64,000 bases of DNA from an uncultured Alphaproteobacteria bacterium (GTDB lineage: Bacteria > Pseudomonadota > Alphaproteobacteria > Rhizobiales > Beijerinckiaceae). The translations under genes were made by a program, and so were the position numbers. Under the pieces are notes generated by a model that was not told the DNA's origin, did no database searches, and saw only the letters and a list, made by a program, of their open reading frames with translations. This document shows, one piece after another, positions 24,773-31,506 of the stretch (position 1 is its first letter; each line of letters starts with the position of its first letter). The stretch is from contig CALKHP010000006.1 in NCBI GenBank assembly GCA_937988775.1, forward strand, positions 62,001 to 126,000, read 5' to 3'.

Positions 24773-26632
24773 ATGCCAGTCGTCGCCGAGCATAGCGGCT
24801 TCCTGCCGCAGATCCTGATCTTCCTCGGCGCGGCCGTGGTCGGCGTGCCGCTGGTGCGCTTCGCCGGCCTGTCCGCCGTGATCGGTTATCTCGTGGCCGG
24901 CATCGCCATCGGGCCGGGCGGTCTCAACCTGTTCAGCACGCCGCAGACGCTGAGCGGCATCGCGGAACTGGGCATCGTCATGTTCCTGTTCCTGATCGGG
25001 CTGGAACTGAAACCTTCCAAGCTGATCGAGATGCGCCGCGACATCCTGCTGCTTGGCGCGGTGCAGATGGCGGCGACGATCCTGATCGTCTTCGCGGCGA
25101 TCCGCCTTGGCGGCGGCGGCCTCGCGCTCGCCTTCGTCGCCGGCGTCAGCCTGGCATTGTCGGCCACCGCCATCGGGCTGCAGATGTTGCAGGAGCGCGG
25201 CGAGTTGCAGAGCCCCGGCGGGCAGAAGCTGTTCGCGATCCTGCTGTTCCAGGATATCTCGGTGGTGCCGTTGCTCGCCGTGCTGCCGTTCCTGGCGCCG
25301 GGCGGGCCGAGCGTCGCCAGTTCCGGCGCCGTGCTCGCCGGCGTCGGCGAGGCGATCGCGGCGCTCGCCGCCATCGTGCTCGTCGGGCGCTACCTGCTCA
25401 ACATCCTGTTTGGCCTGCTCGCGCGTTTCGGCGCGCGCGAGGTGATGACGGCGGCGGCCCTTCTGATCGTGCTCGGTAGCGCGCTGCTGATGAGCGCCGT
25501 CGGCATGTCGATGGCGCTCGGCGCCTTCATTGCCGGGCTGCTGCTCGCCGAATCGAATTTCCGTCACGAACTGGAGGCCGATATCGAGCCGTTCCGTGGC
25601 CTGCTGCTCGGCCTGTTCTTCATGGCGATCGGCATGGGGCTCGATCTTGCGCTGCTGCGCGATCATCTCTGGCTCGTGCTGGGCGCGACGCTCGGCCTGA
25701 TCGCCGTCAAGCTCGCGGTGATCGGCGGGCTGCTGCGCTTCTCCGGCCTGCCGGCGGGCCAGTCGCTGCGCTTCGCCTCGCTGATGACGGCCGCCGGCGA
25801 ATTCGCCTTCGTGCTGCTGCCGCTGGCGGCCGGGCTCGGGCTGGCGGGTGCGGCCGATGCCACGCTGTTCACCGGTGTCGCCGCGCTGTCGATGGTGCTG
25901 TCGCCGCTGATTGCCCGGCTGATCGAACTGGGCGAGCGCCGCTGGCGCGCCGGCCACCCGGAAGCCGAGCCCGAGGAGGATTTCGACGGCGCCGGCGGAC
26001 GCGTGCTGGTGATCGGCTTCGGCCGCTTCGGCCAGCAGGTGACGCAGGTGCTGCTCTCGGCCGGCACCGACCTGACCGTGATCGACAAGGATGTCGAGAT
26101 GATCCAGGCGGCGGCGCGCTTCGGCTTCAAGATCTATTATGGCGACGGGGCGCGTCTCGACGTGCTGCGCGCGGCCGGCGCGACGGAAGCCGGCATCATC
26201 TGCATCTGCATCGACGACAAGCAGGTGGCGCTCGTCATCGTCGAGATCATCCAGGCGCATTTCCCGTTGGCCAAGGTGCATGCGCGCGCCTATGACCGCC
26301 GCCACGCCATCGACCTGATGGGGCAGAATGTCGACCTCGTGGTGCGCGAAACCTTCGAGGCGGCGATGAATTTCGGCGGGGCGACCTTGCGTGAGCTTGG
26401 CCACGAGCCCGAGCAGGCGCTGGCCATCGTCGATGACGTGCGCCGGCGCGACGAGCAGCGCCTCGCGCAGCAGAAGGCGGCCGGCATGTTCGGCGGCGTC
26501 GATCTCGTCACCGGCGCCAAGGTCCAGCCGGAACCGCTCGCCGCGCCGAAGCGCCGCTCGCGCGGCCTCAGTGAACTGACGAAGAACCTGATCGCGCCCG
26601 GACGCCGCGCCGCCTCGCCCGCGGCCGAATGA
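24773..26632 (+). CDS. Cation:proton antiporter, CPA2 family with TrkA-N domain (KefB/KefC-like)
   Basis: A 619-residue membrane protein. The first 390 residues form about 12-13 helices, including GLSAVIGYLVAGIAIGPGGL, FLFLIGLELKPSKL, LSLALSATAIGLQ and VGMSMALGAFIAGLLLAES. After a short linker an RCK/TrkA-N Rossmann domain (about residues 405-520) carries GRVLVIGFGRFGQQVTQVLL and the NAD-ribose Asp in VIDKD. The Lys/Arg-rich tail ends the protein. It probably exchanges K+ or Na+ for protons; glutathione gating cannot be judged from sequence. Confidence 0.92.
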   Translation: MPVVAEHSGFLPQILIFLGAAVVGVPLVRFAGLSAVIGYLVAGIAIGPGGLNLFSTPQTLSGIAELGIVMFLFLIGLELKPSKLIEMRRDILLLGAVQMAATILIVFAAIRLGGGGLALAFVAGVSLALSATAIGLQMLQERGELQSPGGQKLFAILLFQDISVVPLLAVLPFLAPGGPSVASSGAVLAGVGEAIAALAAIVLVGRYLLNILFGLLARFGAREVMTAAALLIVLGSALLMSAVGMSMALGAFIAGLLLAESNFRHELEADIEPFRGLLLGLFFMAIGMGLDLALLRDHLWLVLGATLGLIAVKLAVIGGLLRFSGLPAGQSLRFASLMTAAGEFAFVLLPLAAGLGLAGAADATLFTGVAALSMVLSPLIARLIELGERRWRAGHPEAEPEEDFDGAGGRVLVIGFGRFGQQVTQVLLSAGTDLTVIDKDVEMIQAAARFGFKIYYGDGARLDVLRAAGATEAGIICICIDDKQVALVIVEIIQAHFPLAKVHARAYDRRHAIDLMGQNVDLVVRETFEAAMNFGGATLRELGHEPEQALAIVDDVRRRDEQRLAQQKAAGMFGGVDLVTGAKVQPEPLAAPKRRSRGLSELTKNLIAPGRRAASPAAE

Positions 26633-26742
26633 CCCCGCCCTCGCGCAGCCTTGATTGGCGCTGAGAACTGACGCGAGGAAACTGTGGAGAAACCGGGCCG
26701 CGAACCGTAAGCTCCGCACAGTGCCAGCAGGGAGAGTGAGAC

Positions 26743-27624
26743 ATGCCCAGCCTGATCGAGATGATGGAAGCCGCCCAGGGCGGCGCCGCGATGAACAATC
26801 TGGCGAGCCAGTTCGGCCTGTCGCCCGACAAGACCCGCGAGGCGGTGACGGCGTTGCTGCCGGCCTTTTCCATGGGGTTGCAGAAACAGGCCGAGAGCAC
26901 GGCCGCCTTCGGCAACCTGCTGCAAAGCATGGTCACCGGCCCGCACGCCGCCGCCTTCGCCGATCCGCGCACGGCGGTGGCGCCGGAAACCGTCGCGGCC
27001 GGGCAGGATGCGCTCGGCCAGCTTTTCGGCTCGCAGGCGCTCAGCCAGCAGGTCGCCCAGCATGCCGCCAATGTCAGCGGCCTCAGTTCCAGCCTGTTGC
27101 AGCAGATGATGCCGGTGATCGCCTCGATGCTGCTCGGCGGGCTGCTCAAGGGCACCAACGGCAATAACGGCCTCGGCGGCATTCTCGGCCAGATGATGGG
27201 CGGTGCCGGGGGCGCGGGCGGGCTCGGCGGCCTGTTCGGGCAGATGATGGGCGGCGCGCCCGGCCAGCAGCCGGCCCAGCCGGGCGCGGCCGGCGGCTTC
27301 GGCGATATCTTGAGCCAGATGTTCGGGCAGGGCGCGCAAGCAGGCCAGGCATCCGGCCAGCCGCAGATGCCCACCGGCCTGCCGCAGATGCCCGGCGGCC
27401 TCGGCGATCTGCTCGGCCAGATGTTCGGGCAGGGCGCGCAGCCGGGCGCGGCGGCGCCCGCACCGCAAGCCGAGCCCGCGCCGCAGGCGCCGGCCAGCGA
27501 TCCGGTGGCGTCGGGGCTCGACATGCTCAAGTCGATGTTCGAGACCGGCACCCAGATTCAGGACGCCAATCTGAAGGGCCTGCAGGATATTTTTGCCAAG
27601 ATGCCGGGCGGCACGTCGCGTTGA
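26743..27624 (+). CDS. DUF937 domain-containing protein with Gly/Met/Gln-rich repeats
   Basis: A 293-residue protein. Residues 1 to about 145 form the DUF937 domain (LPAFSMGLQKQAESTAAFG, MMPVIASMLLGGLLKG). The second half is low complexity, with four copies of a G-(I/L)-(L/F)-(G/S)-Q-M-(M/F)-G unit spaced by Gly/Ala/Gln/Pro runs, then a Pro/Ala linker and a C-terminal amphipathic segment (SGLDMLKSMFETGTQIQD). No signal peptide is seen. The function of the domain is unknown. A GGGAGAG ribosome-binding site precedes the ATG. Confidence 0.85.
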   Translation: MPSLIEMMEAAQGGAAMNNLASQFGLSPDKTREAVTALLPAFSMGLQKQAESTAAFGNLLQSMVTGPHAAAFADPRTAVAPETVAAGQDALGQLFGSQALSQQVAQHAANVSGLSSSLLQQMMPVIASMLLGGLLKGTNGNNGLGGILGQMMGGAGGAGGLGGLFGQMMGGAPGQQPAQPGAAGGFGDILSQMFGQGAQAGQASGQPQMPTGLPQMPGGLGDLLGQMFGQGAQPGAAAPAPQAEPAPQAPASDPVASGLDMLKSMFETGTQIQDANLKGLQDIFAKMPGGTSR

Positions 27625-27744
27625 CCCTGCCGCGCCCGCTTGCGGGAGAGGAATTCCCTCCGTTACAGCGACCGTTGTGCGAAATGGCACAGCGGTCTCT
27701 GTTATTCCCGTTGCTTACCGGTTTGACTGTCATCATCATCCAAA

Positions 27745-27757
27745 CTTATGGAATAAG
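27745..27757. promoter_or_regulatory. Palindrome upstream of the LysR gene
   Basis: CTTATGGAATAAG is a perfect 5-bp-arm dyad and fits the T-N11-A LysR-box pattern. It lies 25 bases upstream of the LysR start, a position suited to autorepression. Confidence 0.4.
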
Positions 27758-27781
27758 AATCCAACCGAACGGGGATGGATG

Positions 27782-28681
27782 ATGGCCCACTTGCTTGATA
27801 TCGACCAGTTACGCACCTTGATCGCGATTGCCGATACGGGGTCGTTCACGCGTGCCGCCGATGTGGTTCACAAGACGCAATCGGCGGTTTCGATGCAGAT
27901 GAAGCGGCTCGAGGAGCGCGTCGGGCGCGAGCTTTTCGCCAAGGATGGCCGCGCCGCCAAGCTGACCGAGGATGGCGAGCGCCTGCTCGACTATGCGCGC
28001 CGCATCGTCCGTCTCAACACCGAGTGCATCACCTCGTTCAGCGATGCCCAGCTCAGCGGCCGCGTGCGCCTCGGCGTGCCGGACGATTACGCCGACCGCT
28101 ACCTGCCCGAGATCCTGGCGCGCTTCACCGAATCGAACCCGCAGGTCGAGGTCACGGTGGTGTGCGAGCCGACGCCGATCCTGGTCGAGTGCATCCAGCA
28201 TGGCGGGCTCGATCTCGCCATCATCACCCATGCCAGAACGCTGCATGCCAGCGAGATCATCCGGCACGAGCGCCTGGTCTGGGTCACCTCGGCGCGCCAT
28301 GCCGTGCACGAGCAGGACCCGCTGCCGCTGGCGCTCGGCCGGCCGACCTGCAACTGGCGCCAGGCCGCGACCGAGCGGCTCGAGGCGCAAGATCGCGCCT
28401 TCCGCGTGCTCTATGCGAGCTGGAATTCCTCCGCCGTCGGCGCGGCGGTGCTGGCAGGCCTCGCCGTCGGCGTGCTGCCCGAGAGCGCCATCCGGCCCGG
28501 CATGCGCGTGCTCGGCCCCTCTGACGGCTTCCCGGCGCTGCCCTCGGTCAAGATCGCGCTGGTGCGCAACCGGCACGAGGAATCGGCCCTTGCCGACGCG
28601 CTCGCCGGCCATATCGTGCAGAGCCTCGACAACCTGTCCGGCCGCGAACCGGAGCATGTCCTGCCGCTCGCGGCGGAGTAG
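27782..28681 (+). CDS. LysR-family transcriptional regulator
   Basis: A 299-residue regulator. The N-terminal winged helix-turn-helix covers about residues 5-65 (LRTLIAIADTGSFTRAADVV, QSAVSMQMKRLEERVG, LFAKDGRAAKLTEDG). The rest is the periplasmic-binding-like effector domain beginning LSGRVRLGVPDDYADRYLP. The start could be the ATG three bases earlier. No gene is divergently paired with it, so the target cannot be guessed from context; autoregulation is suggested by the palindrome just upstream. Confidence 0.93.
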   Translation: MAHLLDIDQLRTLIAIADTGSFTRAADVVHKTQSAVSMQMKRLEERVGRELFAKDGRAAKLTEDGERLLDYARRIVRLNTECITSFSDAQLSGRVRLGVPDDYADRYLPEILARFTESNPQVEVTVVCEPTPILVECIQHGGLDLAIITHARTLHASEIIRHERLVWVTSARHAVHEQDPLPLALGRPTCNWRQAATERLEAQDRAFRVLYASWNSSAVGAAVLAGLAVGVLPESAIRPGMRVLGPSDGFPALPSVKIALVRNRHEESALADALAGHIVQSLDNLSGREPEHVLPLAAE

Positions 28682-28703
28682 GGCGGCGCTTTCACCGATC
28701 GGG

Positions 28704-28835
28704 ATCGGCGGATCAAGTCCGCCGATGACGGCGGAGGAGAGGGCATGAACATGTCAGCCGTCATCGGCCGGCTTGACCGGCCGATCCCGATAAGAAAAGC
28801 GGGACGCTGCATAGGCCCCGGCTCAAGGCCGGGGC
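28704..28835. repeat. Composite double-hairpin repeat, copy 3, plus one extra palindrome
   Basis: Palindromes at 28704-28726 (ATCGGCGGATC type) and 28763-28785 (ATCGGCCGG type) are separated by 36 bases, as in copies 1 and 2. A GCCCCGG...CCGGGGC palindrome follows at 28815-28835. All lie between the convergent LysR and thioesterase genes. Confidence 0.8.
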
Positions 28836-28890
28836 AAAATGTCGAGCAATCGGCAACGCCCTGTACGGGCTTGACCCGGCACCTAGCCGC

Positions 28891-29376
28891 TTATTCCTTG
28901 CGCACCGGTATGATCATGCAGGTCTCGGTGCCGTGCGCCAGCAGCCGGCCCTCGGCATCGCGCAGATAGCCCTCGGAGGTCGCGAGCCGGTTGCCGGGAT
29001 GCACCACGCGCGCCTCGCAGGTGACGAGGCCGTGCGCCGGCATCACGGCGCGCACGTAGTTCAGCTTCATCTCGACCGTCGTATAGGCATGGCCGGGCTT
29101 GAGGACGGAATGCACGGCGCAGCCCATGGCGCTGTCGAGGATGGTGGCCGTCCAGCCGCCATGAATGGTGCCGAGCGGGTTGAAGAAGGCGGCGCTCGGC
29201 TCGCCCTCGAACACCACCCTTCCGTGTTCGACCGTGCTGAGCCGGATGCCGGTGCTGCGGCTGAAGGGCGGCGCCGGCAGGCGGCCATCGAGCACGCCTT
29301 GCAGGAAGGCGAGGCCCGACATCGCGGTCGCCTCGGCGACCGGCGTCAGGCCATAGACGGGCGCGGTGGGCTTCAC
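28891..29376 (-). CDS. PaaI-family hotdog-fold thioesterase
   Basis: A 161-residue protein starting at GTG 29376. The hotdog domain contains NPLGTIHGGWTATILDSAMG (family HGG motif, about residues 70-89) and TTVEMKLNYVRAV. These enzymes hydrolyse acyl-CoA thioesters in the cytoplasm, with phenylacetyl-CoA or other aromatic acyl-CoA as typical substrates; the substrate here is unknown. It lies 12 bases after the peroxiredoxin gene on the same strand and is probably cotranscribed with it. Confidence 0.9.
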   Translation of the reverse strand: MKPTAPVYGLTPVAEATAMSGLAFLQGVLDGRLPAPPFSRSTGIRLSTVEHGRVVFEGEPSAAFFNPLGTIHGGWTATILDSAMGCAVHSVLKPGHAYTTVEMKLNYVRAVMPAHGLVTCEARVVHPGNRLATSEGYLRDAEGRLLAHGTETCMIIPVRKE

Positions 29377-29388
29377 CGCCCTTGCGCC

Positions 29389-29874
29389 TCAGAGCACCTT
29401 CAGGAGGGCATCGGCGCCGGAGGCTTCGACCTTGCCGGGGCTTTCCTCGATGGCGAGGCTCTTCACGACGCCGTTTTCGACCACCATCGAATAGCGCTTG
29501 CTGCGGATGCCGAGACCGCCGGCGCTGGCATCGAGCGACAGGCCGATCGCCTTGGCGAAATCGGCGCTGCCATCGGACAGGAAGGTGATGCGGTCGGCCG
29601 CGCCCGTCGCCTTCGCCCAGGCATCCATCACGAACACGTCGTTGACGGCGACGACCGCGATCTCATCGACGCCCTTGGCCTTGATCTCGGCGGCATGCGC
29701 GGCAAAGCCCGGCAGGTGGTTGCGGTGGCAGGTCGGCGTGAAGGCGCCGGGCACCGCGAACAGCACGACCTTCTTGCCGCTGAAGATATCGGCGGTCGAG
29801 CGTGGCGCCGGGCCGTCGGCCGTCATCACGCGGAACGTCGCTTCGGGAAGGGAATCGCCGACCTTGATGGTCAT
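29389..29874 (-). CDS. Peroxiredoxin, Prx5 type
   Basis: A 161-residue thiol peroxidase. The peroxidatic cysteine is in GAFTPTCHRNHLPGF (about residue 49), and this is the only cysteine in the protein, so it is a 1-Cys enzyme that needs an external thiol such as glutathione/glutaredoxin. Other Prx5 blocks are VVAVNDVFVMDAWAKA, ITFLSDGSADFAKAIGL and KRYSMVVENGVVK. It reduces hydrogen peroxide and alkyl hydroperoxides in the cytoplasm. Confidence 0.94.
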   Translation of the reverse strand: MTIKVGDSLPEATFRVMTADGPAPRSTADIFSGKKVVLFAVPGAFTPTCHRNHLPGFAAHAAEIKAKGVDEIAVVAVNDVFVMDAWAKATGAADRITFLSDGSADFAKAIGLSLDASAGGLGIRSKRYSMVVENGVVKSLAIEESPGKVEASGADALLKVL

Positions 29875-29921
29875 GAAATGCTCCGCTGCTGGAAAATCAC
29901 ATTGGTAAGTGCGGCGGCAAG

Positions 29922-30761
29922 CTAAGGCTTTTGCTGCGCCGCGTCGAGCGCGACATGCGTTTCGATCGCACCCGCCGGCGTGGCCAGCGTCAGCGTCACG
30001 AAACCGTCCTTGACCGCCTTGTCCTCGGGCTTTTCGACCAGCCGCAATGCGAAGCGCCCGGTGTCGCCGCTGCGGGTCAGCGCGCCGGTCTCGTAGTACC
30101 AGCCGGGGCCGCCCTCGGCGAACAGCGCGGCGTTGCCGTCGGCCGGCACGCGCGCCGTCACCGTGAAGGTCTCACCGCCCTCGGGCTGCAGCGCGATGAT
30201 CGACGGCGTATCCGGCGCGTCGAGCGGCTGCTTTTGTGGCACCTGACGCTCGAACCCGGCGAGCAGCGCATCGTTCGGCGTCGAGGCCGCGGTTCCGCTC
30301 AGCGTGAGATGGGCTTCCGCCTGCACCGGGATGCACAGCTTGTCGCACACCGCGTAATCCAGCTTCAGCGCCAGCGTCACCGGCCGCGCCGGGTCCGCCG
30401 GCGTGACAGAGAGCGGCAGCACCACGGCCTGCGTGTAGCCGATCGAGGTGCCAATCCCGTCCGGGAAGCCGATCGGCGCCGGATAGCGCACCGCGACCGC
30501 CTTCAGGTTGTGCGAGCCCGAAAAATCGAAGCTCGGCGGCACGCCGGAACTGCCGGGCGAACGCCAGTAGGTCTTGAAGCCGGGGTCGAGCTTGATCTCG
30601 ATGCCGGCGCGCCAGTGCCCGTCAGGCGCCGGAGACGCCGCGATCAGCCGTGCGCGGGCATGGAGGCCCGGCGACCATGCCGAGGCATCCTCTTGCGCCA
30701 GTGCCGGTGTCGCCGCCGTCAGCAGCAGCGCCGCGAGGGCGCTCGAAACGATGATGTTCAT
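29922..30761 (-). CDS. Secreted protein with DsbD N-terminal-like domain
   Basis: A 279-residue protein with a clear signal peptide (about 1-22, ending ATPALAQ). The body matches the DsbD N-terminal (disulfide-interchange) domain: KTYWRSPGSSGVPPSFDFSG, YPAPIGFPDG and LKLDYAVCDKLCIPVQAE. The last block carries the only two cysteines (CxxxC), expected to be redox-active in the periplasm. It lacks the DsbD membrane and thioredoxin domains, so it probably works with a separate electron donor such as CcdA. It is divergent from the YqgE gene. Confidence 0.87.
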   Translation of the reverse strand: MNIIVSSALAALLLTAATPALAQEDASAWSPGLHARARLIAASPAPDGHWRAGIEIKLDPGFKTYWRSPGSSGVPPSFDFSGSHNLKAVAVRYPAPIGFPDGIGTSIGYTQAVVLPLSVTPADPARPVTLALKLDYAVCDKLCIPVQAEAHLTLSGTAASTPNDALLAGFERQVPQKQPLDAPDTPSIIALQPEGGETFTVTARVPADGNAALFAEGGPGWYYETGALTRSGDTGRFALRLVEKPEDKAVKDGFVTLTLATPAGAIETHVALDAAQQKP

Positions 30762-30873
30762 GGGCAGTTCAACTAGCCTGTGCCACGGTTTTCAACGAGC
30801 CACATTTGCGTGAGCGCCAAGTTAAACATTGCTCAGGGTTGAAGTTTTGCCCGATCGTGCCACCATCAGAAGC

Positions 30874-31485
30874 ATGAACTTCGACAAATTCAAAAAGCCG
30901 GAAGCGGAGCGCGGCTACCTCGATGGCCAGATCATCGTGGCGATGCCGGGCCTTCTCGAGCCGTTCGCGCGTTCGGTGGTTTATATCTGCGCCCATTCGT
31001 CGGAGGGCGCCATGGGGCTGATCGTCAACCAGCCGGCGCCCGACATGAAATTCCCCGACCTGCTGGTGCAACTCGACATCATCGCCAGCAACGACGTCAT
31101 CGTGCTCCCCGAGCGCGCGCAGGATATTCGCGTGCTGCGTGGCGGCCCGGTCGATTCCGGCCGCGGCTTCGTGCTGCATTCGGACGATTACCGCATCGAG
31201 AACTCGACCCTGCCGCTCGACACCGGCATCTGCCTGACCGCGACGATCGACATCCTGCGCGCCATCGCGCGCGGCGAGGGGCCGAACGTCGCCATGCTGG
31301 CGCTTGGCTATGCCGGCTGGGCGGCGGGCCAGCTGGAAAGCGAAATCCGGGAGAATGGCTGGCTGCATTGCCCGCCCGATCTGGATTTGATCTTCGGCCG
31401 CGATCTCGCCGGAAAATACGATCGCGCCATGCAGAAGATCGGCATCAACCCCGCCATGCTGAGCGACGAAGCCGGCCACGCGTGA
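30874..31485 (+). CDS. YqgE/AlgH family protein (UPF0301)
   Basis: A 203-residue cytoplasmic protein. The start MNFDKFKKPEAERGYL at 30874 is chosen; an in-frame codon at 30829 would add 15 atypical residues. Conserved blocks are QIIVAMPGLLEPFARSVVYI, HSSEGAMGLIVNQP, LRGGPVDSGRGFVLH and LGYAGWAAGQLESEIRENGW. Homologues were linked to alginate regulation in Pseudomonas (AlgH), but the molecular function is unsettled. Confidence 0.93.
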   Translation: MNFDKFKKPEAERGYLDGQIIVAMPGLLEPFARSVVYICAHSSEGAMGLIVNQPAPDMKFPDLLVQLDIIASNDVIVLPERAQDIRVLRGGPVDSGRGFVLHSDDYRIENSTLPLDTGICLTATIDILRAIARGEGPNVAMLALGYAGWAAGQLESEIRENGWLHCPPDLDLIFGRDLAGKYDRAMQKIGINPAMLSDEAGHA

Positions 31486-31506
31486 GGGCGGGCGTGGCTT
31501 CGCCCC

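Noticed and set aside
24467..26719. 750-codon frame antisense to the CPA2 antiporter
   Set aside because: Composition is His/Arg/Gln/Ala-rich shadow coding; the opposite strand encodes a complete antiporter.
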